A stretch of 64,000 nucleotides of DNA from Enoplolaimus lenunculus (taxonomy: Eukaryota; Nematoda; Enoplea; Enoplida; Thoracostomopsidae): contig JASANG010001040.1 in NCBI GenBank assembly GCA_030248215.1, forward strand, positions 62,001 to 126,000. The letters run 5' to 3'. The position numbers and the translations under genes were made by a program. Below the pieces are notes generated by a model. The model searched no databases. It was not told where the DNA came from and saw only the letters and a program-made list of their open reading frames with translations. Below are positions 1 to 11,812 of this stretch, piece by piece; the stretch's first letter is position 1; each line of letters opens with the position of its first letter.

Positions 1-3000
1 ACCCTGTGCTCAGGCATGTCCTGGATGCTGTCGAAGCTAACATGAAGCTGGTTTTTAGCACCGGACGCAACACGTGATGTGACTAAGGCAGGTACCAAAC
101 TTATCTGCGTTTACACAAGTAATTATATGAACCAAAAATACATATATCAAACAAACAGAATGTTAGCTAGTAAGTGATGATGGCGATCCTAGTTAAAAAT
201 TACTAAGATTGGTTATATTGTTTAAACTCATTATGTTAGCCCATTACAAAGCGAAGGATTTGACTTACTCTTATAAAGTGACAAAAATTGTAATTAAAAT
301 GCACGATACTTGTAACCACACATCTTTTTTGTTATCGGAACCACTGGAAAGGAAATTGCAGTATGTAAGAATAGCTTGTTTCTGCTAGCCAGCGTTCATT
401 AGACAGAAATAACGGACGCAACAAGACAAGCGTATAACGCACAATAATTAACAATGACCTAAACTTTAAAAGAACTAGCAAACTATTATCATGTTACCTT
501 GTCTCCAACGACGACACTGTCACCAGGGTGCCGCAGTTTATAAAATGGTTCGATATAAAACCAAGAGCCTTCGTTGCCCGCTGCGTCCAACGTCACACGA
601 AATGCCGTCCTTTCTACCTAACAATCAAACTATAACAAACGTTATCTCATATTACAGTCAGTAGAATAAATACTCAGATGAAGAACTTCGGGTGAGCAAT
701 ATAGACCATAAATTACTAAGTTTTCAAATTTATGATATGCGCTCTGAGCCGTAAGTTTCAAATCTGCGCGCAATTAAACGAACACGTTGAAGAAACATTA
801 AATTTATTACCACACACAATTATGCATATATACACGTACCTATATACTTGGCACCTCACATCTTAACGTTAAACTGGTCCGATGTTACTTGACGTTGGCA
901 TTAAAATTTTTAATCTAGCAATCATAACAGCATGCACTCACAACAATAACGGAATAAAAACATCATACCTCAGCAGCTTGCCGATTCACAGTAAGATATT
1001 TCTGACTTTTTAAATGTAATAACTGAACACATATGCCGTATTGTAATTCACGGCCCATTTGCTTCAGAGAATCTACCTGTAAAACCATTGTAAATACGTA
1101 AAATGACACGCTGTCCAATTCGAAAATATCAACTACCAATCAGCCGCAGTTACAGTGGATTGCGTCCCAACTGGCAAAAGTTTCGTGAGAGGGGCACGAG
1201 CCACTATTACACATTTTTGTATTTTAAAACACAATAATAAAAGAAAGTTTCTTGAGAAATTTTCATGAAGGAATCCGTTACCATTTTAAAATTTTAGTAA
1301 CATTACTGGCGAGTGGTATGTGGCATGCTCCCGCAATTTTACCTTCAAACAGGGTGCAACCGGCATTAGAATTTACCGGAACCGGAATTCCGGTTAAACC
1401 CTGCCTTTAAACCCATTTTCTCCTCACCGCGTACCCCGAAATATTTTCTATTCAGTTGATTTTTAGAAGCAGAAATAGAAAGTCTAGCTGAGTTATAACA
1501 ACATATAGGTCCGCCAACAGAAACAATCGTGGGATCCCCAGTGCTAACAGTAGTATATATACTTACCAAATATATATTCAAATGACTGTGTAAATCAATA
1601 TAAACTAACGATGGATATTAACTAAAACGTATCTTACTTCATTTTGTTCTCGTTCTCGTTCAGCGGCTACACGTAGCTGGTGAAGCATCTTGGAATCGGT
1701 CGTCGACGCACCGGTTGATCCATTGCTACCAACGAATGAATTACCTCTCTGTTTCTTTTCTGCTTTCCATAGTTGATTTTGTGCAGAATATCGATTCATT
1801 CGACAAATACGAAACAAACAATCACGGTAGTTTTTTGGAGGATCTTCCAGCGATCCTAAATATAGCAAAAGTACAAGTGATTGAAATATTGAAACAATAG
1901 AAAAAATTTCCGGCAATGTTTTAGAGCTTTACCAACACCTATTCATTAGGGTCAAAGGCGTTTATTTAGTTTTCAGCGCGTATGTCTAAAAATAAGCAAA
2001 TTTTTCTTCAAAAACATTATTTTCAAAAGAAAATGGTATTTATGGTTTTTATGTTTTAATACAGAGGGTACGGCCCAAAACAAATGTGCAGTCTCGATCT
2101 GGGCAAGTCGCGGCATTTGTCTGGTATCGTTTCTCTAAATCTAGCTAATGTTCAACCCGAAACCAAAGGGAAAACAAGTTCCCGTTCCCATTTTTCTACT
2201 CAACGTTCAAAATAAATAGAAGTCTATAAGATACATTGAGTTTTAGATATTTTTCGCTCTCTTTAGCAATCATTAATTCCGATTCAAAACAATTTCCGAC
2301 TCCGATTCCGATTCCGAATGCACAATCAATCGGAATCGGAATTTTTGTTGTGATATACTTGTTAATACAAATTATCCGCATAGTCACAAATGTTGTAGTT
2401 CTGATTCCGATTCCGGTATAAATTTTTTGTTCCGACTCCGATTCCGATATAATCGGAATCAGCATCACAAATAATAATTGATGCGTACTTATCGTGAGTA
2501 TCAGTCTCGACATTGCGAAAAATTTTCTGGCGGTTTTTTAGCTTAATGTTATAAATTAACCGGCAACTCGGAGCAAATAGATGCTATAGCGCTGAAACAA
2601 GAGGTACGAAAAAATATTCAAAAACATTCGTTAGAAAAAATTTCATTTTTATTTTCGGTAACGGTGCAAAATGGACCGAGACTAAGTTACGGTCTCGGGT
2701 CACGATTTTTGACCAAGACCGCACATCCCTAAAGCGTACCGAACGCCCCAAGCACTTACTTGCGTGTGGTACTATATATGGGCTTCGACCATCACAAACC
2801 AAGGTACTAGAATAATTAAACGTACCTCCTTTACCTCGGTTTTTTATAAAGAGCATGAGAAAAAATTTTCTTTGTATATAGTTAAATTAAATATTTTTGA
2901 AATCCTCAGGTCAAGCTAAGCACATATATACCAAGAATTTGTAAAAATCATATTCCCTGATTTTATCCCCCTGAACAAAGAGGGCCGTTGTTTCTTACCA

Positions 3001-3137
3001 TCACCGGGTTGAACAACGCAACGATCATCTACCAATCCTAGCGTTCCAATGAATCCACTAACATCTCCTTCAGAATAAAACGCAACGATATCTCCTATCC
3101 TCAAATATGTGCTCGAATGAAACGATGGTTCGTGCAT
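1..3137 (-). CDS. itr-1: Inositol 1,4,5-trisphosphate receptor, N-terminal part (5' end of gene)
   Basis: ER calcium-release channel gated by IP3; only the first five coding exons are inside the window and the gene runs off the left edge. Exons on the minus strand: 3137-2999 (ends phase 1), 1855-1638, 1076-969, 617-498 and 82-<1, all other junctions phase 0, all GT-AG. The protein starts with Met followed by [13 protein letters not shown] and [10 protein letters not shown], then [20 protein letters not shown], then [20 protein letters not shown], then [16 protein letters not shown] and GDSVVVGDK. These are the diagnostic blocks of the suppressor domain (Ins145_P3_rec) in the order of animal ITPRs. 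A charged, low-complexity insert rich in Ser, Gly and Thr sits in exon 2. The start is chosen because the family begins a few residues before this block. The symbol follows the nematode single-copy orthologue by homology. Family very sure; exon 5 frame (VLRPV matching VVLNPV) is fairly sure. Confidence 0.95.
2280..2465. repeat. Palindromic GATTCCGATTCCG-rich element
   Basis: Two clusters of the hexamer CCGATT occur in both orientations (about 2283-2335 and 2400-2460), so the segment can fold back on itself. It lies in intron 1 of the conventional ITPR gene (between exons 2999 and 1855). Simple-sequence origin or a degenerate MITE are both possible. Confidence 0.55.
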
Positions 3138-3150
3138 AGCGCTGATTTAT
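3138..3150 (-). promoter_or_regulatory. Possible 3' splice site just before the ITPR start codon
   Basis: Read on the minus strand, the sequence TAAATCAG ends four bases before the ATG of the conventional ITPR gene. It looks like a splice acceptor. In a nematode this could receive a trans-spliced leader, or it could end an intron in the 5' untranslated region. The spacing is typical of trans-spliced messages; no transcript evidence is available here. Confidence 0.35.
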
Positions 3151-3408
3151 GTAGGTATAAACTGCATATTCATGATAAAGCACTCAATATCCAAACAGCT
3201 ATATGTACCCATAATCTTTCAGCTTTGCTTAGAAGTTTTAAGTTATAAGAGAAACAATTGCTCAGCCGTTTTCTGAACACGCTTGTTTCGCACCGTTAGT
3301 ATTGAGGGTTTACAGCGTGTTGCAAAACCTGCAAACTAGCTAACTATTTAGAGTTTGTTGGTACTTGGGCATGAATATTTGAATTAAGGCCATATTCTCA
3401 AATGTGTC

Positions 3409-3604
3409 GGCCAATGTAAAGATTATAATCATATTCCTAAGCCTAAAGCTAAGCCTGAACCTAAACCTAAGAGTAAGAATGAGCATATTCTTAAAATAAG
3501 CTTAAACCAAAGCCAAACCAAGCAAAAAATCAGTCTAAATCTTAAGTTTACTCCTTTCTAGTTCCGCAGAAAAAACTCTCCGCCCCTGATCTTTACAAGG
3601 GCCA
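3409..3604. mobile_element. MITE with TTAGGC-like core, copy 1
   Basis: Begins with GGCCAATGTAAAGAT and ends with CTCCGCCCCTGATCTTTAC plus AAGGGCC, which are inverted copies of the same terminal motif (GGCCNATGTAAAGATCAGGGGCGGA). The interior is a run of degenerate CCTAAG/CTTAGG hexamers followed by AGTCTAAAtcTTAAGttTACT. The same layout recurs at several other places in this window, which defines the family. Confidence 0.7.
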
Positions 3605-4457
3605 ACGTGTCTAGCAACTATTCTCAGTTTAGTCACAGTTTTTGTATTTGTTGATCTGAAAACTGGTGTAGAAGAGCAAATCAAATGCTAAAAATGTGCA
3701 GAATTTTGAGCGTCAGCGATTGCTCGCACAAAAGTTTTACAAGACCTGTTATGAACAGGTAATAGATGCTTCATACATTTCAAGATACAACAATGGCGGA
3801 TCCTTTGGGGGCCACGCCACCTACTCCCCCAATAGGATCTCAAAAAATTTTTGTTTGGGATCCCGGTTAACACATGCGCACGCAAACAGATTGCGACAGG
3901 CGGCAATGTTAACGCCAAATGGGAAAAATCAGTTGAAATGAACACCGCCGAAGTTTGCAAATGTGTCTGGCTTCTGGCTTGCTTCGCTCGCTAGTTACTG
4001 AGACTATTCTACCTTTTTATCCTGTGGTTTTTAATGACTTCACAGAAAACAGTGACCTTTAAAATAACCAAAAGGTTGCTAAATGTTGCAACAAATTCTC
4101 TCTCTTGCTACACTCGAAGAGCCTACATTAGATAATAAAACTCACCCCAAAATCAAATATTCACGGACGGTAATAAAAACTGTTTTGGAGTGACTTGGAC
4201 TGTGTGCCACCTCTGCTGGTTAAAGCATTGAAGATTAGGCTCATGCATAGGTATTTGACTATTGTCCCAAAACCCCACCGTCCCAACTAAAAAATTGATA
4301 GCTCTGGTTTGTGGTGGGATTTTGGGATTTTGGGATTTTGTGATTTCAAAAGAATTTATTGCATTCAGTTCCTTTGGCTCAGTCTTAGGCTTTAGATTTA
4401 AGATAACACAATCCTTTGGCTCAAGGTTAGGTCTAGGAAATGGCAAAGCTGAATATT

Positions 4458-4953
4458 ATGGGTCATCCACGTTAAAATGCACGCACATATGTAAAAAAAT
4501 GTCCCTCCCTTTTGGCTGCCTGCGTTGTCCCGACCTACTCTTTTTATACACTGTGTGATATGTCAGCATGTCATTGTCTGAACTTTTAGACAATGAATAT
4601 GCTCTAGGCATAAATATTTACTTGTCCTGACATCCTTATCAGGAACTGTTATTGTCCATAGTCCCTCGGAAGGGACTCTGTTTTTTTGTGTTGAATGATG
4701 CGCGTGAATATGTGTGCACAGCTTGTGTTTTTATATGTGTGTGCGTGCACTATCGTAATGTCCTGACATCCTACAGACAACATGTATTCCTCCAGAGTCT
4801 CTTCCGACAGAGTTTAGACAATCACCACTATCTAAGTACAGCTATGAAACTGTACCTTGCCTCCAGCTAGGATGTGTATTTCGATGCTATTCCAAATGGG
4901 GTGGGTGGACCATTTATTACATCGGCGCGTGCATTTTACCGTGGATGACCCAT
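4458..4953. mobile_element. Palindromic MITE of about 500 bp
   Basis: The left end ATGGGTCATCCACGTTAAAA and the right end, whose reverse complement starts ATGGGTCATCCACGGTAAAA, are inverted repeats of about 50 bp. The similarity continues inward to a shared AATGGTCC/AATGTCCC block. There is no coding capacity. Superfamily not assigned; no clear target duplication was seen. Confidence 0.65.
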
Positions 4954-5333
4954 TAGGCTTAGGATTATTCAAGGTTCCGTCTTGGGCATAGGTGAGAGTT
5001 AGGCGTTTAGATAACGCAATCCTTTGGCTCAAGATTCTAAAACAATACTAAAACCAAACCAAAAACCACACCTTAAGGGAGTCTCCGGCTCCGCCTAGTG
5101 TCTCTTAGAACTTTAGTTAGGCTTAGGCGTTGCTTTAGGGCGTAAACTTATAAAATCAATGTTATGGCGGCTGTGCCGCAATCTTGGTTTTTACCTGGGC
5201 CCTGTGTGGCCATTGATTAATGCTGCATATTAGTATGGGCTTTTTTGCGCACAATGACATAGCTAGAGCTATGTCATCATGACATGTGCACCTGTATTGT
5301 TGTTGTTTGTGTTGTTGTGTGTGGCTGAGCGGT

Positions 5334-5360
5334 AGTTGTTGTTGTTGTTGTTGTTGTTGA
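5334..5360. repeat. GTT trinucleotide microsatellite
   Basis: About nine uninterrupted GTT units, preceded by a looser TTGTTGTTTGTGTTGTTG stretch from about 5297. The polyglutamine and polyasparagine runs in the opposite-strand reading frames are a by-product of this repeat, not evidence of a gene. Confidence 0.85.
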
Positions 5361-6427
5361 GAGTGTGGACCGAAATTTGCATTGGGTCTACGGAGCACAT
5401 GCTCGGTATGAAATGCAAATTAGGTCGAGACACCCATAGGGGAGCCAGGTCTAGAAATCTTTCTTGACGTGGATTAGTGTATATTTTGCCGCTCAAGTTT
5501 TGCGATTTTATTTTGGTTGCTTTAACGTTATTGGTTGTTAGTAAATTGATTGGCTGGTTATTGGCTCTGGGAGACTTCGACATATCAGATCAATTGGAAT
5601 AATTAGTCACGGTAGCTCAATGTGAGCCTACGGTGTACCGGCTTTAGGGATTCAGCAAATTAAGCGCATAGCGCGGAGCCTACGGGCGGTACCTGGGGTT
5701 ATCGGGGGTACTTGGGGAATGTGTTAAGGGGATTTCTAGGGGTTGTATTCGGAGTTTCTGGGGTATTGTCGATTCTAGCGGGGCAAGTTTCGGCTGGATT
5801 TTCTAAGGATCTTGGGAATTTTGTACGGTTAACAGGGGTTTACTGAAAATTTCGGTCGTCACGTAAGGTTTGCATTTGTTTTGGTACGGTGTGAGCTTGT
5901 GACTTAGTGGAACAACAGGACTAAGGCATAGTAGCAGACTTGCGGAATGCACCTGTAACAAAGGAACTTTTGGCACCTTCGGTTGAATAAGGTCGGCAGT
6001 TGAGCATATACTTGTTGTACTTGCAGAGTCATACTTGTGCTTTACTGGTATACAGCTTTAATACACTGTTGGGAGGAATAAAAGGGGAAACGACTGCATT
6101 TACTGAATCAGAGCGGCATTAGCGTCTTTGGAATACGGACCTGAACGCGGGGTTGGTGGTTTCATTGTGCATCCGAAATCACGAACTATTCACAGTTCCG
6201 TCTTATAGGCATTAGGTGAGAATTAGGCATTTACGCGTATGATCCGGCGTAAAGCTTTGATATACTTAAACTTTAGAGATGCCTTAGCCTTAATAGACTT
6301 AGGCACCGAATTAGGCTAGGGTTTAGATTTTAGGCTTAAGCTAAGGTTTAATAGACTTAGGGCTTACAGGCTGTGGCTTAAAAATACGCTTTAGTACAAC
6401 ATGATTCAATCTTAAATGACCCTCAGG

Positions 6428-6635
6428 CTGTCCAAAATATCCCGAAATTCCAAAATCCCACCTTCCGCCATATCCCGAAGTCCCTGAAAATCACCCCTTC
6501 CACCATATCCCGAAATCCCAAATCCCACCTTCGACTATATCCCAATATTCCAAAATCCCAAAATCCCACCTTCGACCACATACCGAAATTCCAACCGAAA
6601 TCCCAAAATCCCACGTTCGACCATACCTCAAATTA
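6428..6635. repeat. Minisatellite, TCCCAAAATCCCACC-type units
   Basis: A unit of roughly 35 bp reading ATATCCCGAAATTCCAAAAT followed by CCCACCTTCGACC recurs about six times with small changes. A short related tract (GGGATTTTGGGATTTTGGGA) is at about 4316-4340. Open frames that translate as WDFG repeats here come from this array. Confidence 0.7.
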
Positions 6636-6946
6636 TTGTAATAGGATGGTGGGATTTTGGGACGGCAGCTAGGTTTACATGAGCCGAAGATTGTGAAGCT
6701 TTTCTCTATAATCGAGTTGTTCAACTACTTTAGCAGAAAAATGCTATAAAAATCGCGTTGCGCGCGGTGTGTGATTCATTTTAAATGGGATCGCTTTCTT
6801 ACCATTTTGCAACGTTTATGTGAAACTGTTTTTTGGAAGAGTGTCTCCGCTATAGATGGGCACCGGATATCCGCCGGATATCCGAAATGCTTGTCTAAAA
6901 AATTTTTCAATAATTTGCATGGTTTCGCCATCAAAGTAGCCGGAGC

Positions 6947-7988
6947 CAGGGTTGCTGGCCGGAAAAAAATTACCGGAAAAAATGGTTTTTTCCATTTTTT
7001 CTTTTTTTTCTGAGGGGGGTGGAAAAAATGGGAAAAAAATGGAAAAATATTAATCGATTCTTAAATATAATTTGTAAGTAAATATGGTATAAAATAACGT
7101 TTTTAGGTGACATCCAACTAATTTTCATGCAACACATTAACAGTGACCGTGTGTATATGTCCACCAGGACACATTATATATCCGAAAAACGCGAAAAATG
7201 CAGCATACGAATATATAAATGAATTTCAGAATTGAAATTATGCAACTTGTTCGGTTCACTCACCAGGTTTCGTCGACAGTGGGGCGGCCAAAGTTAGGGT
7301 TCTCAAAATTGAAAGCTTGCTTTTACCGTGTGATTTAACACAAGAATACGTCTAGCTTAACCTCGCTTTGCTCGCGAGGTTGCAGCAATTGAAAGGCTTC
7401 GCTGTCAGAAATAACCCAAAAGTCCATTGAGATTTACTTACAAAAAGTGACTTGTTTAACTCGCTCCACTCATGAGTTCTGATGTTCCGATGACCTTCTC
7501 CTGTTATTCCATGCCAAATCTTAAATTTTTAAAAAATTCGAATTTTAAGGTTCCAAATTCCTTTACTGGACTCAAAATGTTTTTGTCGAAAAATTATACA
7601 AATTATATACCATTTGACACAGGTTACGGAGCTAAGACGAATATTGTTAAACATTTTGCAATCAGACGTCTCCCAGACGAGTCAGTGATATATAATTTAT
7701 CCAACTCATCGAAAAAAATTTTGGGTCCCAGGGGAAACTTGTGGCCTTAAAAATCGAATATTTCAAAAATTCAGATTTCGGCATGAAATTATTATATACA
7801 GGATGTCATCAGAAGCTCAAATATGCAGAAATTTTCAAAATGCAAGCTTTTTTGGGCAAACGACGGCTAAGGGATCGCTAACCGATCACTCAGACAAATA
7901 ATGAATTTTTTCTATTTTTTTCCGGAAAAAATGGAAAAAAATTTATTTTTTTCCGGTAATAATTTTTTTCCGGAAAAAAACAACCTTG
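6947..7988. mobile_element. hAT-like non-autonomous element
   Basis: The left terminus CAGGGTTGctgGCCGGAAAA and the right terminus, reverse complement CAAGGTTGTTTTTTTCCGGA, are inverted repeats that continue into alternating CCGGAAAAA/TTTTTCCGG blocks. The eight bases outside each end (gccggagc and cctggaga) agree at five positions, consistent with a worn 8-bp target duplication as used by hAT elements. The 1 kb interior has no transposase; the 92-codon frame at 7472 has no recognisable motif. Sequence like the interior recurs near 24880-25380 and 60300-60500. Confidence 0.55.
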
Positions 7989-9724
7989 CCTGGAGATGAC
8001 GAAAAAAATTCTGCATCCAAGTATCCATTGTAGATTGGATACGCCTTGGTGGGTTAAAATTTGGCCAATTTCATTAGAGATAAGGCGAATTTAGTCATTT
8101 TAGTTAATTGTAGTTTATTGGAGCAATATTCGAGTTTTTCGATAATTGTGTTAATTGTTTGGATAATTTTAATTATACGGTCGTGCTTACGCCTGAGACT
8201 ACCAGTCTCTATTTGCCAACTCCCCAGTCTGCCAGTGAAACGATCTCAAATGCTTGATTGAAACTCGCAAAGAATGCGTAAACTTTGAAGTTTACTGATT
8301 ACATCACTATATATTCGTTTGTGGGAAATTAGCTATTTGTTCAGCATGTTAATTATGTATCATATATATTTGGAAGCAATCCGTTGCTATTTCGTCTCAA
8401 TCAGTTTCGTGTTCTGCTTTTTTGATGCTCGGACATTTAATAAAACTGGTTTCAAAGGGGGTTGGGCATGGCCCCGTAGGTCTCTTTGGCGCTATCCTTG
8501 CCAAATATCGCCAAATTATAACAATACTGTAGTGACCCGAATAAGAAGGGGGGCTGATATTTATTTGACCTCTCCAGAGGGTACTCCCTGTTATTCGGTT
8601 ACGGACTGTTATTTATTTTTATCCCGTCCTCCGCCATACTTCGTTACACATATATCCGGTATTGTAACTAACCCTTGAATTGAACGTTTATTTTCCTGTA
8701 TCAAACGCTTTAGCCATAATGCAAGGTTATTATTAGGAACGTACTTTGAAAACTTAAGTACGCTTCAAAGTTTTGAACTCACCTTTATTTGGTTCTGGAG
8801 TCATTTAGGCGCTACAATTAGGAATAATTGACATTTATGGACTCTAATTATGGTTTTTGGGACTTTATGCGCTTACGGACTCTTATTAGGGATACAGATT
8901 CCTATTGATTGGGACTCAAAATGGGTACCCCCTCTTATTCAAGTCACAGCAGTGCTGGCATAATAAATACCCCGCAGCTATCAAATACGAGCAAAAAGCT
9001 TGGACAACATCAGATTAAAAACCGAAAAGAGTTATGCCGTTTTGTTTCTGCTGGAGCAACCCAGAACACGTTCTGTTCATGTTGATTCGACGTCAACATA
9101 AAAATATTGTGATCTGACCGGAGCCGAAACCGGAGCCAGAGGTCAACAAAACTTGCCGGAGCCGGAGGTGAAGCCGGAGGTTAGGTAAAATTGAGTACTC
9201 AAAAAATGATGTGTCATTCGCTAATTTTAGCAAATATCTGTAAGGTGCTGTTAAATGTTTTGGTTTCACGCTTAGTTTTTACAAAATCTCGCAAATTTGT
9301 TCCTCAATTGTACCAAAAGCTGAAAGTAACGCATAAAACAAATAAAAATTGTAAAACTCAGATAATGTAGCTTTCGAGTGGTTTCGAATACTGAATTGGC
9401 TTCTTTTTTCTGTTTTTGGCGAAAAATTTGTCTAAATATATTCCTAAAAATTGTAACCTTTAGTATATCATACAAACAGTGAATGTTACATAGCAGACAA
9501 TTCAAATGTTTCGAATTCGATAGCGCATCGACGTGCCGACAAAAAGTTACCTGTTGTTGTAATAGGGACAAACGTGTTCAAGGTAACTCCAGTTATAATC
9601 TGAGCCCCGCATCAGTTGAAAGGTAGTACTCTTTCCTAGTCAATTTTATGGCAATAGTTCGTGGTTTGCGTGTGGATTCATGTATGTACGCAACAAAATA
9701 CAATTTTTGCTGTATAAAAGAGAC

Positions 9725-9900
9725 CTTATCATTTTTTCGCAAAAATTTTCTGAGGGGAAAATTGTGGAGGTAGGGACCTTAAGATTTTTAACAAAAAATT
9801 TCTAAGAAAAAATTGTAAGGTAATGTCCGTACCATTTTATTGCAAAAAATTTCTAAGAAGAAAAAATTGTTGGGTAAGGACCTTACCAGTTTATCACAAA
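9725..9900. repeat. Tandem repeat of about 60 bp, three units
   Basis: Three units each contain a GCAAAAAATTTCTAAGA-like block followed by AAAATTGT and GGGTAAGGACCTTA-like sequence. Units start near 9735, 9785 and 9840 and are diverged. No gene is associated. Confidence 0.55.
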
Positions 9901-10136
9901 CAAAATTCTGACGAGGGAGGCGTAAGTCTTCCGCCCCCCTCCTTTGGATACGCTAGTGGTGACATTTTGGCCTCCCATTCTGAGATCCTGGATCCACCAC
10001 TGAATACAGGCCAGTATTTCAACTGGGTGGATAATACATTCCCTGATATGCACAGTTTTATCTAAAGCAGCAATCAGCGAGAAGTCACTAAGGTAAAATC
10101 ACTACCCCCAAGTTTAGAACTGAATTTTACAATTAC

Positions 10137-10268
10137 GGCCAATGTATAGAACAGGACCGTAACACAACATAAGTCTATTCTTAAGCCTGAGCGTTAATTC
10201 AAAAGCTTACTCTTATTCTATTATGGTCCCTCTGAAAAACTATTCGCCTCTGATTTATGCATGGGCCA
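10137..10268. mobile_element. MITE with TTAGGC-like core, copy 2 (short)
   Basis: Starts CGGCCAATGTATAGAACAGG and ends with CGCCTCTGATTTATGCATGG plus GCC, the family's inverted ends. The core is reduced to a few TTAAGCCTGAGC units and the AAAAGCTTACTCT block. Confidence 0.6.
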
Positions 10269-11213
10269 ATTAATGGGATGCAATTCTATAATTTCGGTTG
10301 TCTAAAAACTAGTTTCGCCAGTTATTTAAACCAGCATAAGCAGACGTTTGACGTAAAGTCGAGTTTGATTGAAGAAAACAGACTTAAATTTAAAGACACA
10401 GAGTTTCTTTAAATCGGTATTTCCCAATTCAGTTATTTATATCGGCACTGCATATTCCAGGCTACAAGCTCGAAAATAGAGTCAGTACAGTCCGCAGCAT
10501 TTTTATGGCAAAACCGCATCGCTGTTGAAAATTTCGAACCTCAAAGCTACATACCATATTGTGTGAAACCTCGACTTAGGGTCAAAATTGGACTTTTAAA
10601 CAATGTTTCTGTAATTCAAGCCAAAATGGTTCAAAAATTGGCTGAAATTTTTTCAATTTTTTACCGCGTTAAATAAGTCCTGGCTACCCCTCTATTATTA
10701 GACGCTTTTTGCTCTCCTACATATAAGCTTCCCTTCTGATACCAGTGTTATCATAAAATTTGTGATTTCATTTCACTGTGGATGTGTTAATACTAAATGT
10801 AAGGTTCAGTGGTATTTATGTCGAATTTTGACAGACGACCTTAAAAATGCAGTTTGAATAATATGGGCCAAACTGATTGTCTTACTTATTTGAGTTGAAG
10901 CGATAATTTTGCAAGAATCTAATTGTATTCCTGAATGAGTTTCAGGTTATTTTCAAATACGATATCGCACGACTTAAAGCACTTTGTGTAAACAGTGTGA
11001 GTATGCGGTCGTGAACATAATATGCGTGCTTGAAGAGGTTTACACCTGATCGGTCGCTCGTCGATTGATTCAATGTTATCTTCGACAATAACGGAAAACT
11101 ATGCTGTGCTTGTCATGTTCTTTGAACGCTAGGCAAAAATATCATACAGTATAACAACATTCAGGCCAGAAATCTTTGTGGTCATATAAAAGAACTAAAT
11201 ATAATTGGAGCTA

Positions 11214-11650
11214 ATTGTGCTCTTGGTACCTGTTTTGTCACTATGCCCATAGCGGCACATACTAATTTTTTGTTACCCATATGGATACCAACAGAATGAC
11301 CTACACATATGGGTAGAGTCAAGATGTGTGCTCGTATCCCATATAGATGCCAACATAATGCACTTTCAAGCTTGCTCTTTAAAACGGCTCAGTAGAGTGA
11401 ATTTTGTTTACAAGTCAGGTTTAGTATTTTTTACAAAATATATTTGGAAAAATCTAAAAAAATACACAAACTTTAAATATTGTTAAAACAATCTCAAGGT
11501 ACCCATATGGGTAACAAACCGAAGACTAGTTACCCATAGCTACAAACGTAAGGCATCCATATGGGTAGTAGCTAGCTAGCAACCTACTGATATAGGTTGT
11601 TTCTACCTCCTGCTATGGGCAAGTGACAAAACAGGTCCCAAGCGCACAAT
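11214..11650. mobile_element. MITE with 39-bp terminal inverted repeats, 3' of the TTL gene
   Basis: The left end ATTGTGCTCTTGGTACCTGT continues TTTGTCACTATGCCCATAGC. The right end is its near-perfect inverse (GCTATGGGCAAGTGACAAAA then CAGGTCCCAAGCGCACAAT). The interior has several TTACCCATATGGGTA palindromes. It ends about 160 bp beyond the TTL stop codon, so it may lie in or near that transcript's 3' end. Confidence 0.75.
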
Positions 11651-11812
11651 CGGCAGCATGAACCCCCATAACCTTCGTCTGATTCATTTGCCACAACTAT
11701 TGTGATGGACTGATGATGCTTTAATATCTTATAAGTGAAAATAACCAACGGTAGCAGTGACGGAAGCTAAAAAGAAGTTTTATAAACTCAAAGTTTCTGA
11801 TCTATGGTCGTT

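Larger units (their letters stand above)
3138..11812. other. Intergenic stretch, repeats only
   Basis: Between the first exon of the ITPR gene and the 3' end of the TTL gene I see no host gene. It holds the individually listed elements: a TTAGGC-core MITE, a 500-bp palindromic MITE, a GTT microsatellite, a TCCCAAAATC minisatellite, an hAT-like element, a three-unit tandem repeat and a 437-bp MITE next to the TTL gene. Short open frames here (for example 7472-7750 and 8319-8678) lie in repeats and lack family motifs. Confidence 0.6.

Noticed and set aside
3409-3604. Genuine telomere or subtelomere signal
   Set aside because: The TTAGGC-like hexamers are degenerate, short and enclosed by element ends at many places between ordinary genes, so they are interstitial repeat cores rather than a chromosome end.
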